DNA of 35,996 bases from Streptomyces sp. DvalAA-14 (GTDB lineage Bacteria > Actinomycetota > Actinomycetes > Streptomycetales > Streptomycetaceae). The stretch covers positions 1 to 35,996 of the forward strand of contig NZ_FMCH01000218.1 in NCBI RefSeq assembly GCF_900091855.1. Direction: 5' to 3'. The notes below the pieces were generated by a model that saw nothing but the letters and a program-made list of their open reading frames with translations, was not told the origin of the DNA and made no database searches. A program made the position numbers and the translations under genes. Each line of letters opens with the position of its first letter. Position 1 is the first letter of the stretch. Below are positions 1 through 8,247 of this stretch, in pieces.

Positions 1-2
1 GC

Positions 3-1367
3 GAGGAACTGCTCGCCGCCGCCCGCCGCCGGGTCGAGGAGGCCGCCGCCGAGGCGGACCGGCTGGTCGCCGAGGCCGAGCAGCGGGCCGGCGAGCTGGT
101 GGCCGCCGCGGAGAACACCGCGCAGCAGGTGCGGGACTCGGTGGCGCATCTGCACCAGGAGGCCGAGGAGGAGATCGCCGGGCTGCGCTCGGCCGCCGAG
201 CACGCCGCGCACCAGCTGCGGGCCGACGCGCAGGGCGAGGCCGACCGGCTGCACGCCGACGCCAACTCCGAGCGGGAGCGCGCCTCCGAGGACGCGGCGC
301 GCATCCGCCGGGAGAGCAAGGAAGAGGCGGACGCGGCCCGTTCGCTGGCCGACCACCAAGTCAACGAGGCCATAGAGGAGTCGGACCGGCTGCGCGCCGA
401 GGCGCGCGAGGACGCCAACCGGATGCGTACCGACGCGGCCTCCCAGGCCGACCAGTTGGTCACCAAGGCCCGTGAGGAGGCCGAGCGCCTCGGCATCCTG
501 GCCAAGGACGCGCTGGACACCGCCGAACGCGACGCCGAGCAGTCCCGCGACGAGTCGCAGCGCATCCTCGACGAGGCCCGCGAGGCGGCCAACAAGCGCC
601 GCAGCGAGGCCGCGGAGCAGGCCGACGAGCTGATGGGCAAGGCGCAGGCGGAGGCGCGCAAGACCGCGGCCGAGGCCGAGGAGCGGTCCGACACCATGGT
701 GGGCGCGGCCCGCGCCGAGGCCGAGCGGATCGTCAACGACGCCACCGCGGAATCCAACGGCTTGGTGGAGCGCGCGCGGACGGACGCGGATACGCTGTTG
801 CGTGAGGCCCGCCAGGATCAGACCGCCATCCGCGAACGCACCCAGGAGTTGCGCTCCCGGACCGAGTCCGAGGTCGACGCGTTGCACGAGCGGGCCCGCA
901 AGGAGGCCGCGGAGGCGATGAAGACAGTCGGCGAGCGGGTGGACAAGCTGGTGGCCGCGGCCACCGAGCAGCTCGCGGAGGCGGAGGCCAAGGCCGCCGA
1001 GATCAAGTCCACGGCCACGTCGGAGGCGAGCAAGGTTCGGATCGCCGCCGTCAAGAAGGTCGAGGGCCTCCTCAAGGAGGCCGAGCAGAAGAAGGCCGAA
1101 GCCGAGCGTGAGGCGGAACGGGTCAAGAGGGAGGCCCGCGCCGAGGCGGAACGCACGGTGGGCGACGGCAGAAGAGAATTGGAGATCCTGGTGCGCCGCA
1201 GAGAAGACATCAATGCGGAGATCTCCCGTGTCCAGGACGTGCTGGAGGCGTTGGAGTCGTTCGAGGCACCGAGCAGTGGAAGTTCCAAGAGCACGGTGGC
1301 CGCGGGTGCCGGCGCCGGAACAACCCGAACGAGCGGCAAGCGCGCAGATGATGCTCCACTCGATTGA
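3..1367 (+). CDS. scy: Polarisome coiled-coil scaffold Scy, C-terminal part (5' end outside window)
   Basis: The reading frame is already open at base 3, so only the last 454 codons are visible. The protein is almost wholly Ala/Glu/Arg-rich heptad-like coiled coil (recurrent EAER, ADEL and EAARK-type blocks) and ends in a short Ser/Gly/Thr-rich tail. In Streptomyces, Scy is a very long coiled-coil protein that marks hyphal tips and recruits DivIVA and FilP. The identification rests on this composition plus the filP gene 102 bp downstream on the same strand. The ATG/GTG codons near base 99 are internal, not starts. Any other long coiled-coil protein would look similar in isolation, so the neighbour carries much of the weight. 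Confidence 0.85.
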   Translation, partial: EELLAAARRRVEEAAAEADRLVAEAEQRAGELVAAAENTAQQVRDSVAHLHQEAEEEIAGLRSAAEHAAHQLRADAQGEADRLHADANSERERASEDAARIRRESKEEADAARSLADHQVNEAIEESDRLRAEAREDANRMRTDAASQADQLVTKAREEAERLGILAKDALDTAERDAEQSRDESQRILDEAREAANKRRSEAAEQADELMGKAQAEARKTAAEAEERSDTMVGAARAEAERIVNDATAESNGLVERARTDADTLLREARQDQTAIRERTQELRSRTESEVDALHERARKEAAEAMKTVGERVDKLVAAATEQLAEAEAKAAEIKSTATSEASKVRIAAVKKVEGLLKEAEQKKAEAEREAERVKREARAEAERTVGDGRRELEILVRRREDINAEISRVQDVLEALESFEAPSSGSSKSTVAAGAGAGTTRTSGKRADDAPLD

Positions 1368-1402
1368 GCGGACCTTTTTCATACCTGATGCGCAATGGCT
1401 CG

Positions 1403-1429
1403 GTGACACGCCGCCTGGGCCCCTAGGAT
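1403..1429 (+). promoter_or_regulatory. Candidate promoter of filP
   Basis: GTGACA (1403-1408) and TAGGAT (1424-1429) are separated by 15 bp and resemble the -35 and -10 boxes of vegetative Streptomyces promoters. Transcription would begin about 33 bases before the filP start. This would let filP be expressed apart from scy. The spacing is slightly short, and the call is by eye only. Confidence 0.4.
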
Positions 1430-1469
1430 TCCCTCTATCACCTCACCGGTCTGAATCGACAGGAACCCC

Positions 1470-2408
1470 ATGAGCGACACTTCCTCCCCCTTCGGCTTCG
1501 AGCTCGTGCGGCGCGGATACGACCGCGGACAGGTGGACGACCGCATCACCAAGCTCGTCGCCGACCGTGACAGCGCCCTCACCCGCATTACCGCGCTGGA
1601 GAAGCGCATCGAGGAGCTGCACCTCGAAACCCAGAACGCCCAGGCTCAGGTGAACGACTCGGAGCCGTCGTACGCCGGACTCGGCGCGCGTGTGGAGAAG
1701 ATCCTCCGGCTGGCCGAGGAGGAGGCCAAGGACCTGCGTGAGGAGGCCCGCCGCGCCGCCGAACAGCACCGCGAGCTGGCCGAGTCGGCCGCCTCGCAGG
1801 TGCGCAACGACGCGGAGAGCTTCGCCAACGACCGCAAGGCGAAGGCCGAGGACGAGGGCGCGCGGATCGTCGACAAGGCGAAGGGCGACGCCACCCAGCT
1901 GCGCGCCGACGCGCAGAAGGACGCGCAGGCCAAGCGTGAGGAAGCCGACGCGCTGTTCGAGGAGACCCGCGCCAAGGCCGCCCAGGCCGCCGCGGACTTC
2001 GAGACCAACCTGGCCAAGCGCCGCGAGCAGTCCGAGCGTGACCTGGCCTCGCGTCAGGCCAAGGCGGAGAAGCGCCTGGCGGAGATCGAGCACCGTGCCG
2101 AGCAGCTCCGCCTGGAGGCGGAGAAGCTGCGCACCGACGCCGAGCGCCGCGCCCGCCAGACGGTGGAGACCGCACAGCGCCAGTCCGAGGACATCGTGGC
2201 CGACGCGAACGCCAAGGCCGACCGGATCCGCAGCGAATCCGAGCGCGAGCTGGCGGCGCTCACCAACCGCCGCGACAGCATCAACGCCCAGCTGACCAAC
2301 GTCCGCGAGATGCTGGCCACGCTGACCGGTGCCGCGGTGGCCGCGGCCACCTCCCCCGCCGACGACGAGCCGATCTCGCGCGGCGTCCCGGCGCAGCAGT
2401 CGCGCTGA
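1470..2408 (+). CDS. filP: Filament-forming coiled-coil protein FilP
   Basis: 312 residues. The N-terminus (SPFGFELVRRGYDRGQVDDR) is a DivIVA-like head motif, followed by a near-continuous coiled coil rich in Ala, Glu, Lys and Arg (about residues 30-285) and a short Ala/Ser/Pro tail. FilP forms cytoskeletal filaments behind the hyphal tip and interacts with DivIVA and Scy, giving the apical cell wall its stiffness. It was formerly annotated as a cellulose-binding protein. The ATG at 1470 has an AGGA ribosome-binding site six bases upstream. The length agrees with what I recall of the family (about 310 residues). A hairpin at 2434-2475 follows the gene. Confidence 0.92.
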   Translation: MSDTSSPFGFELVRRGYDRGQVDDRITKLVADRDSALTRITALEKRIEELHLETQNAQAQVNDSEPSYAGLGARVEKILRLAEEEAKDLREEARRAAEQHRELAESAASQVRNDAESFANDRKAKAEDEGARIVDKAKGDATQLRADAQKDAQAKREEADALFEETRAKAAQAAADFETNLAKRREQSERDLASRQAKAEKRLAEIEHRAEQLRLEAEKLRTDAERRARQTVETAQRQSEDIVADANAKADRIRSESERELAALTNRRDSINAQLTNVREMLATLTGAAVAAATSPADDEPISRGVPAQQSR

Positions 2409-2433
2409 CACCGGTCGTTCCCGCGGAATTCCA

Positions 2434-2475
2434 GGAACCCCCGTCCCGTCTTTTCCCCTCGGGATCGGGGGTTCC
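2434..2475 (+). terminator. Hairpin after filP
   Basis: Arms GGAACCCCCG (2434-2443) and CGGGGGTTCC (2466-2475) form a perfect 10-bp stem 25 bases after the filP stop. No clear T run follows, as is common for high-GC actinobacterial terminators. It separates the filP transcript from the ABC module. Confidence 0.55.
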
Positions 2476-2487
2476 GCCGTGTCTTGC

Positions 2488-2493
2488 TAGCCT
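2488..2493 (+). promoter_or_regulatory. Candidate -10 box of a leaderless transcript
   Basis: TAGCCT ends six bases before the ATG at 2500, and no Shine-Dalgarno sequence precedes that ATG. This arrangement suits a leaderless mRNA, which is common in Streptomyces. No convincing -35 box is visible. Confidence 0.35.
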
Positions 2494-2499
2494 CACCCC

Positions 2500-3555
2500 A
2501 TGATTGAGTTGCAGGGGCTCACCAAGCGGTACGGGGACAGAACCGCTGTCGATCAACTGACCTTCACCGTGCGCCCCGGCGTGGTGACCGGATTCCTCGG
2601 GCCCAATGGCGCGGGCAAATCCACCACGATGCGGATACTGCTGGGTCTGGACTCCCCGTCCAGCGGCGATGTGCGGATCGACGGCAAGCACTACGCACAG
2701 CTCAGCGAGCCGCTGAAGTACATCGGCGCGCTGCTGGACGCCAAGTCCGTGCACGGCGGCCGGACCGCGTACAACCATCTGCTGTGCCTGGCCCAGTCCA
2801 ATCGCATCCCGCGCCGCCGGGTGGACGAGGTGCTGGAGACGGTGGGTCTGACCGCGGTGGCGAAGAAGCGGTCCAAGGGTTTCTCACTGGGCATGGGCCA
2901 GCGGCTCGGCATCGCCGGCGCGCTGCTCGGCGACCCCGAGATCCTGATGTTCGACGAACCGGTCAACGGCCTGGACCCCGAGGGCATCCACTGGATCCGC
3001 AATCTGATGAAGAGCCTGGCCGCGCAAGGCCGTACGGTCTTCGTCTCCAGCCACCTGATGAGCGAGATGGCGCTGACCGCCGAGCACCTGATCGTGATCG
3101 GCCGGGGCCGGCTGCTGGCCGACACCTCGATGGCCGATTTCATCGCCCAGAACTCCCGCTCCTACGTGCGGATCCGCACCCCGCAGGTGGAGCGGCTGAA
3201 GGACATCATGCATCAGGCCGGGCACCCGGTGGTGGAGACCGGCGACGGCTCGTTCGAGATCCAGGACGGCGATCCGGCCCAACTCGGCGAGCTGGCCGCC
3301 CAGCACCAGTTGGTGCTGCACGAACTGAGCCCGCAGCGGGCCTCGTTGGAGGAAGCGTTCATGCAGTTGACGGCCGATTCGGTGGAGTACCACGCGGGGG
3401 GCGCGATGGGTTCGGGCCCGTCCGGGGTGGGCGCGCTGCCGAACGGCGGGCCGGAGCAGCCGGGCCAGCCCGTCCCGGCGGCCGACGGCCGCGACCCCCA
3501 GCAGCCGCAGTGGGGCGCCGGATGGCGCAACCCCGGTTCCGGAAAGGGACGTTGA
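2500..3555 (+). CDS. ABC transporter ATP-binding protein (module 1)
   Basis: 351 residues. Walker A GPNGAGKST at 34-42, signature region FSLGMGQRLGIAGALL from about 128, Walker B ILMFDE at 148-153 and an H-loop in VSSHLMSE near 185. It is the DrrA/CcmA-like type of ATPase that powers two-component (ABC-2) exporters or membrane remodelling. A Gly/Pro/Gln-rich tail of about 55 residues follows the nucleotide-binding domain. The stop is one base before the permease start at 3557, so the pair should be translated together. The substrate cannot be told from sequence. The ATPase at 4411 is a close paralogue. It may be read from a leaderless mRNA. Confidence 0.9.
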   Translation: MIELQGLTKRYGDRTAVDQLTFTVRPGVVTGFLGPNGAGKSTTMRILLGLDSPSSGDVRIDGKHYAQLSEPLKYIGALLDAKSVHGGRTAYNHLLCLAQSNRIPRRRVDEVLETVGLTAVAKKRSKGFSLGMGQRLGIAGALLGDPEILMFDEPVNGLDPEGIHWIRNLMKSLAAQGRTVFVSSHLMSEMALTAEHLIVIGRGRLLADTSMADFIAQNSRSYVRIRTPQVERLKDIMHQAGHPVVETGDGSFEIQDGDPAQLGELAAQHQLVLHELSPQRASLEEAFMQLTADSVEYHAGGAMGSGPSGVGALPNGGPEQPGQPVPAADGRDPQQPQWGAGWRNPGSGKGR

Positions 3556-3556
3556 C

Positions 3557-4330
3557 ATGGCAGCCACCTCGGCCGTCCTCCAGTCGGAGTGGACGAAGAT
3601 CCGCTCGGTACGGTCCACGGTGTGGACGCTGGCGCTGGCTTTCCTGGTCACCGTCGCGCTCGGCGCGGTGATCTGCCTGGTGTTCGACAACACCTTCAGC
3701 AGCCTGTCCGCATCCGACAAGCTCACCTTCGACCCGACCAACACCAGCTTCTTCGGCATGACGCTGGGGCAGTTGGCACTGATCGTCTTCGGTGTGCTGG
3801 TGATCTCCAGCGAGTACAGCACCGGCATGATCCGCACCTCGCTGGCCGCCGTCCCGCAGCGCGGCGAGTTCTACCTGTCCAAGGTCACGGTGGCCGGCGT
3901 ACTGGCCCTGGTGGTCGGTGAGGCCACCAGCTTCATCACCTTCTTCCTCGGCCAGGCGCTGCTCGGCCCGCACAAGGCGCACATCGGCGACCCGGGGGTG
4001 CTGCGTGCGGTCTTCGGCGCCGGGCTCTACATGACGCTGCTGGTGTTGTTCTGCGTCGGCGCGGCGACGATGCTGCGCAGCCCGATGCTGGGCCTGGGCG
4101 TCCTGATGCCGTTCTTCTTCCTGGTCTCGCCGATCCTGAGCGCCGTCCCGAAGGTGCGGACGGTCGCCCGCTACTTCCCCGACCAGGCCGGCCAGAAGAT
4201 CCTCCAGGTGGTCCCGTCCGGCGACGAGCACACCTCGTACGGGCCCTGGGGCGGCATCCTCATCATGGCGGTGTGGGTGGTGGTGGCGCTGCTCGGCGGC
4301 TACGCGGTGCTCAGGAAACGCGACGCCTGA
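3557..4330 (+). CDS. ABC-2 family permease (module 1)
   Basis: 257 residues with about six hydrophobic segments. It starts with a short cytoplasmic stretch (LQSEWTKIRSVRSTVWTLAL) typical of Streptomyces ABC-2 permeases, in which the SEWTKxRS motif precedes helix 1. A GMIRTSLAAVPQR loop after helix 2 is also typical. It lies one base after the ATPase stop and forms the membrane half of the exporter. The start has AAGGGA 9-14 bases upstream. The substrate is unknown. The permease at 5523 shares the same motifs but has a longer N-terminus. Confidence 0.87.
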   Translation: MAATSAVLQSEWTKIRSVRSTVWTLALAFLVTVALGAVICLVFDNTFSSLSASDKLTFDPTNTSFFGMTLGQLALIVFGVLVISSEYSTGMIRTSLAAVPQRGEFYLSKVTVAGVLALVVGEATSFITFFLGQALLGPHKAHIGDPGVLRAVFGAGLYMTLLVLFCVGAATMLRSPMLGLGVLMPFFFLVSPILSAVPKVRTVARYFPDQAGQKILQVVPSGDEHTSYGPWGGILIMAVWVVVALLGGYAVLRKRDA

Positions 4331-4370
4331 CCTGGACGGGGAACCGCGGGCGCCCGCTACGCTTCCTCCT

Positions 4371-4393
4371 CCACGGGGCGTGTGCCCCCGTGG
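4371..4393 (+). other. Leader hairpin before the second ABC module
   Basis: CCACGGGG (4371-4378) and CCCCGTGG (4386-4393) form a perfect 8-bp stem with a 7-base loop, 17 bases before the ATG at 4411. A TACGCT box (4358-4363) just upstream could be a -10 element, which would place the hairpin at the very 5' end of a module-2 transcript. It could instead weaken readthrough from module 1. Confidence 0.4.
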
Positions 4394-4410
4394 CACGCGA
4401 GGGGCGGAGC

Positions 4411-5526
4411 ATGATCCAGGCAGTCGGCCTGACCAAGCAGTACGGCGACAAAACAGCCGTGTACAACCTGTCGTTCCAGGTAGGGCCAGGTACGGTGACC
4501 GGCTTCCTGGGCCCGAACGGGTCCGGCAAGTCCACCACGATGCGGATGATCCTGGGGCTCGACGCGCCGACGTCCGGGCAGGTGACCATCGGCGGACTGC
4601 CGTACCGCCAGTTGCCCAACGCCCCGCGCCGGGTGGGGGCGCTGCTCGACGCCAAGGCCGTGCACGGCGGGCGCAGCGCCCGCCAGCACCTGCTGAGCCT
4701 GGCGCAGCTGTCCGGTATCCCGGCCCGCCGGGTGGACGAAGTGCTGGGCGTGGTGGGCCTGCAGGACGTGGCCGGCCGCCGTTCCAAGGGCTTCTCGCTG
4801 GGCATGGGGCAGCGGCTGGGCATAGCGGGCGCGCTGCTCGGCGACCCCGAGGTGCTGCTCTTCGACGAACCGGTCAACGGCCTGGACCCCGAGGGCATCC
4901 ACTGGGTGCGCCATCTGATGCGCGCGCTGGCCGCCGAGGGCCGTACGGTCTTCGTCTCCAGCCACCTGATGAGCGAAATGGCGCTCACCGCCGACCACTT
5001 GATCGTGATCGGCCGCGGACAGCTGCTGGCCGACATGAGCGTGAAGGACTTCATCGCCCGGCACTCCACCGGTTACGCCCTGGTGCGCACCCCGGCGGAG
5101 GGCGAGCAGCGGGAGAAGCTGGGCACGGCGCTGACCGAGGCGGGGGCCACCGTACAGCCGGAGCCGGACGGGGCGTTGCGGGTCAGCGGGCTCGAACTGC
5201 CCAGGATCAGCGATGTCGCCCACGAGGCGGACATCCGGCTGTGGGAGCTGTCCCCGCACCAGGCGTCGCTGGAGGAGGCGTACATGCGGCTCACCGGCGG
5301 CGCGGTGGACTACCGCTCCACGCAGGACCCGCGGCAGGGGCTCCAGGCGGCGCCGCCGCAGGGCGGTTGGGGACAGACCGGCTGGGGCCGGCCCCCAGCC
5401 GCGGCAGCCGGACAAACCCCGGCTGTACCCGCCCCGCCCCTCCCCGACTCGGCCCGTCCCGCCTCGACCCTCCCCGGCGCGCCCGGGCAAGCCGCCGCCG
5501 GTACCCACCACGAGGAAGCCCGATGA
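4411..5526 (+). CDS. ABC transporter ATP-binding protein (module 2)
   Basis: 371 residues. Walker A GPNGSGKST at 34-42, signature FSLGMGQRLGIAGALL and Walker B VLLFDEP occupy the same positions as in the module-1 ATPase, and long stretches are identical. The reading frame is open upstream to 4273, but the ATG at 4411 follows a GAGGGGCGG ribosome-binding site and matches the paralogue's N-terminus, so it is the real start. The last 70 or so residues are rich in Pro, Ala, Gly and Gln and probably disordered. Its TGA overlaps the next gene's ATG (ATGA), showing coupling to the permease. Confidence 0.9.
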   Translation: MIQAVGLTKQYGDKTAVYNLSFQVGPGTVTGFLGPNGSGKSTTMRMILGLDAPTSGQVTIGGLPYRQLPNAPRRVGALLDAKAVHGGRSARQHLLSLAQLSGIPARRVDEVLGVVGLQDVAGRRSKGFSLGMGQRLGIAGALLGDPEVLLFDEPVNGLDPEGIHWVRHLMRALAAEGRTVFVSSHLMSEMALTADHLIVIGRGQLLADMSVKDFIARHSTGYALVRTPAEGEQREKLGTALTEAGATVQPEPDGALRVSGLELPRISDVAHEADIRLWELSPHQASLEEAYMRLTGGAVDYRSTQDPRQGLQAAPPQGGWGQTGWGRPPAAAAGQTPAVPAPPLPDSARPASTLPGAPGQAAAGTHHEEAR

Positions 5527-6401
5527 CCGCCCCGCAGACGTTTCCCTACGCGCCGCCGTCCCCGTTCGCCTCGCAGATCCCGATCGAGCAGACCCGGCTG
5601 TCCCATGCGCTGCACTCGGAGTGGACCAAGATCCGGACGGTGCGATCCACGATGTGGACGCTCGGGGTGATGCTGTTCCTGGTGATCGGCATCAATCTGC
5701 TGGTCGTCATCCCGATCTCGGACAGCAACGACACCACGGTGCCGGTGCTGGCGGCCGGCCTGTTCGGGCTGATGCTCGGCCAGTTGGCGATCATCACCCT
5801 CGGTGTGCTGGTGATCACCTCGGAATACGGCACCGGCATGATCCGCACCACCTTCACCTCATGCCCGCAGCGCTCCCGGGTGCTCGCGGCGAAGGCGATC
5901 GTCTTCTTCGGCCTGTCCTTCGTCACCACCACGGTCGCCTGCACCGTCACCGCGCTGGTGAGCTGGAGCGTGGTGGGCGGCAAGACGTGGTCGCCCGGCG
6001 AGGGCACCCAGGCGGGCGTAGTCATCCGGAACGGGGTGACAACGGCCAGCGCCGCCGAATGGCTCGGCGCGACGGTCGGAGTGGGCCTCTACGTGGCGCT
6101 GCTCGGCCTGCTGGCGCTCGCCGTCGGGACCCTGCTGCGGCACTCGGCCGGCGCGATCACCACCATGCTGGGCGTGGTGCTCCTGCCGCTCCTGGTGGCC
6201 ATCTTCCTGCCCGACAGCCTCGCCTCGGCCCGCGACGGCCTGATCAGGTTCTCCTCGCCGAACTCCCTGGCCTCGCTCTACCGCATCCCCATGATCGGCA
6301 GCGACAACCAGAACGGCGTCCTCCAGCTCATCGTCCTGGCCTGCATCACGGCAGCGGCCCTGACCGCAGCCTTCATCACCCTGAACACCCGCGACGTCTG
6401 A
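5523..6401 (+). CDS. ABC-2 family permease (module 2)
   Basis: 292 residues. A roughly 30-residue Pro-rich N-terminal extension precedes LHSEWTKIRTVRSTMWTLGV, the motif shared with the module-1 permease. About six membrane segments follow, with GMIRTTFTSCPQR after helix 2. It begins within the ATPase stop codon. It is longer than the module-1 permease by the N-terminus and by an extra loop around residues 150-180. The function is inferred as the membrane part of an exporter. The substrate is unknown. Confidence 0.87.
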   Translation: MTAPQTFPYAPPSPFASQIPIEQTRLSHALHSEWTKIRTVRSTMWTLGVMLFLVIGINLLVVIPISDSNDTTVPVLAAGLFGLMLGQLAIITLGVLVITSEYGTGMIRTTFTSCPQRSRVLAAKAIVFFGLSFVTTTVACTVTALVSWSVVGGKTWSPGEGTQAGVVIRNGVTTASAAEWLGATVGVGLYVALLGLLALAVGTLLRHSAGAITTMLGVVLLPLLVAIFLPDSLASARDGLIRFSSPNSLASLYRIPMIGSDNQNGVLQLIVLACITAAALTAAFITLNTRDV

Positions 6402-6404
6402 CCC

Positions 6405-6586
6405 CCCAGCAAAACCACCCCGTCCGGCCTTCAAAACCACCCCGTCCGGCGTTTGAGGACAACCCGCCGACGCCCAGCAAAACCAGCCCGTCCGGCCTTC
6501 AAAACCAGCCCGTCCGGCGTTTGAGGACAACCCGCCGACGCCCAGCAAAACCAGCCCGTCCGGCGTTTGAGGACACGCCGGCGACG
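6405..6586. repeat. Tandem 68-bp intergenic repeat array
   Basis: Two almost identical 68-bp units (6405-6472 and 6473-6540) are followed by a shorter third (6541-6586) that lacks about 22 bp of the first half. Each unit carries the core GTCCGGCGTTTGAGGAC, and the full units also carry a related half-copy, GTCCGGCCTTCAAAACC. The core has GTCC/GGAC ends and could fold. From general knowledge, GTCCGGCG(T/A)TTGAGGAC-like elements are dispersed between genes in many Streptomyces genomes. The array sits between convergent genes and may also end transcription. No reading frame here looks real. Confidence 0.8.
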
Positions 6587-6598
6587 TCACGCCCCCGC

Positions 6599-6937
6599 TC
6601 AGTACCTGGGCGCGTTCCGGGACCGCTGCACCTTACTGGTGCGGCGGTCCTTCGCGTTCCAGCAGGCCCGATGCCAATGCCGCCGATCCTCCACTCCCCC
6701 GTACTCCCGCCACGCCACCACGTGCCCGACCCCCGGCGGAATCTCCTGGTCGCAGCCCGGGCACCGGTAGTGCTTGGCGGTGGCGCTGCCGGCGACCGGC
6801 CGCACGATCCATTCCTCGCCCTGCCACTGCTCGGTGGCCCCGTAGCCGATGCCGGACTCCCGCTCCCGGTCGTCGGGGCCGGGCCGGCCGCCGTCGGAGC
6901 GGCCGGCGCCCTGCGGGTGGTTTCGACGCGGCGACAT
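6599..6937 (-). CDS. Small conserved protein with a CxxC...HxxC zinc-like site
   Basis: 112 residues. The N-terminal 40 are polar and probably disordered. The rest holds CPGC (59-62), His72 in GVGHVVAW, and HWHRAC (87-92), a layout that suggests one zinc site of the ribbon or HNH-like kind. Streptomyces genomes often carry such a gene under the name ATP/GTP-binding protein, which the sequence does not justify because no P-loop is present. The frame is open further upstream, but the ATG at 6937 has GAGGTG six bases before it. It is convergent with the ABC block. Role unknown; a nucleic-acid contact is only a guess. Confidence 0.7.
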   Translation of the reverse strand: MSPRRNHPQGAGRSDGGRPGPDDRERESGIGYGATEQWQGEEWIVRPVAGSATAKHYRCPGCDQEIPPGVGHVVAWREYGGVEDRRHWHRACWNAKDRRTSKVQRSRNAPRY

Positions 6938-7080
6938 GGGCGCACCTCGCGCTCTTGGGGGCAGTACGGACGTCCCGTCCAGCGTAAGGGTCGCCGCCCG
7001 GCGGGCTGAACAGGGCGAGTGGGCCATATGTGCGTTGAGACGTCGGAAAATCATGAAAACGCCGCCCACCACGCGTGCCT

Positions 7081-7094
7081 TTGGCACGTGCCAA
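7081..7094. promoter_or_regulatory. 14-bp perfect palindrome, candidate operator
   Basis: TTGGCACGTGCCAA is a perfect inverted repeat centred on CACGTG, 29 bp before the start of the oxidoreductase gene. Its position in a divergent intergenic region fits a repressor or activator site. No matching regulator gene is adjacent. Confidence 0.45.
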
Positions 7095-7123
7095 GCGTTA
7101 GAGGGAGCAGGAGGGAGTGAGCG

Positions 7124-8146
7124 ATGCGCGTTGGGACATTCGTTCTCGCCGCCCAGTTTCCGGGCCAGGGCCCGGCGGAGGCGCTGCACCGGTCGATACG
7201 CACGGCGGAGGCGGCCGAGGCCGCCGGGCTCGACGCGGTCTGGCTGGCAGAACATCATTTCGTGCCGTACGGGGTCTGCCCGTCGGCCATCACCCTCGCG
7301 GGTGTACTGCTCGGGCGCACCTCAAGGATCGGGGTGGCCACCGCGGTGAGCGTGCTCCCGACGGTGCACCCGGTCGCGCTCGGCGAGCAGGCCGCGATGC
7401 TGCACCTGGTGTCGGGCGGCCGGTTCACGCTCGGGGTGGGCCGCGGCGGCCCCTGGGTGGATCTGGCGGTGTTCGGCGCCGGGATCGCCGCCTTCGAGAC
7501 GGGCTTCCCGGAGTCGCTGGACCTGCTGCTGAGCTGGCTGCGCGAGCCGGCGGTGGGCGCGGCCGGGGTGCGCTACGCCTTCCCCGCCGTGCCGGTGGTC
7601 CCGCGCCCCGGGGAGCTCGACGGCGGCGGCCCGCCGGTGGTGGTCGCCTGCACCTCGCCCAGTACGGTCCGGCTGGCCGCCGAGCGCGGGCTGCCGATGC
7701 TGCTGGGCATGCACTGCGGTGACGAGGACAAGGCGAGCATGGTCGCGCTGTGGCGGCGCAGCGCGCTGGCGGCCGGCCACTCCCCCGACGCGGTGGCTGC
7801 CGCAGATCATGTCTCGGCGGGGGTGGTCCAGGTCGCCGACACCCGGGCGGACGCCAGTGAGACCCTGCTCAAGTCGATGCCCGGCTGGCTCCAGCAGGGC
7901 CTGTCGGCGCACCGCACCCACGACGGACGTCCGCGGACGATGCGCGATCCGCTCGGCTACACCGAGCTGCTCTGCTCGCTGCATCCGGTGGGACCGCCCC
8001 GGCTGTGCGCCGACCGGCTGGCGGCGACCTCGGCGGCCACCGGCATCACGCGCTTCGCACTGCTCGCCGAGGGCTCCGGCGATTTCGACGCCACGCTGGA
8101 GAATGTGACCCGGCTCGGCGGTGACGTACTCCCGGAACTGGCCTGA
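7124..8146 (+). CDS. LLM-class flavin-dependent oxidoreductase
   Basis: 340 residues. The N-terminus MRVGTFVLAAQFPGQG and the VWLAEHHFVPYGVCPSA segment (about residues 39-55) are typical of bacterial luciferase-like monooxygenases, which fold as a TIM barrel and use FMN or F420. Further conserved pieces are TAVSVLPTVHPVALGEQAAM and GGRFTLGVGRGGPW. The ATG at 7124 follows a GGAGGGAG ribosome-binding site. The true substrate cannot be deduced. It stands alone, flanked by genes on the other strand, with a palindrome just upstream. Confidence 0.88.
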   Translation: MRVGTFVLAAQFPGQGPAEALHRSIRTAEAAEAAGLDAVWLAEHHFVPYGVCPSAITLAGVLLGRTSRIGVATAVSVLPTVHPVALGEQAAMLHLVSGGRFTLGVGRGGPWVDLAVFGAGIAAFETGFPESLDLLLSWLREPAVGAAGVRYAFPAVPVVPRPGELDGGGPPVVVACTSPSTVRLAAERGLPMLLGMHCGDEDKASMVALWRRSALAAGHSPDAVAAADHVSAGVVQVADTRADASETLLKSMPGWLQQGLSAHRTHDGRPRTMRDPLGYTELLCSLHPVGPPRLCADRLAATSAATGITRFALLAEGSGDFDATLENVTRLGGDVLPELA

Positions 8147-8247
8147 TCCGGTGCGGATCGGTGCGGATCGGGGCGGGTGTCCGGCTCCGGGAGCACATCG
8201 GGTGGGGCGGGCCGCCGGTGGTCAGTGACGGCCGGCTGCGCGTGACC

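Noticed and set aside
1443..2411. Minus-strand frame of 322 codons opposite filP
   Set aside because: Leu/Gly/Val/Arg-rich shadow of a coiled-coil gene; no ribosome-binding site or domain.
4380..5522. Upstream extension of the second permease frame
   Set aside because: It overlaps the ATPase gene in another frame. The ATGA overlap at 5523 and the SEWTKIR motif position show the real start.
6405..6586. CRISPR array
   Set aside because: Units are contiguous 68-bp near-identical copies with no unique spacers and no cas genes nearby.
5859..6590. Minus-strand frame reading through the repeat array with FEGRTGWFC-like repeats
   Set aside because: The repeated peptide simply reflects the 68-bp DNA repeat; the rest is antisense to the permease.
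8145..8159. Terminator after the oxidoreductase gene
   Set aside because: GATCCG/CGGATC with a 3-base loop overlaps the stop codon and is only 6 bp; too weak to call in this base composition.
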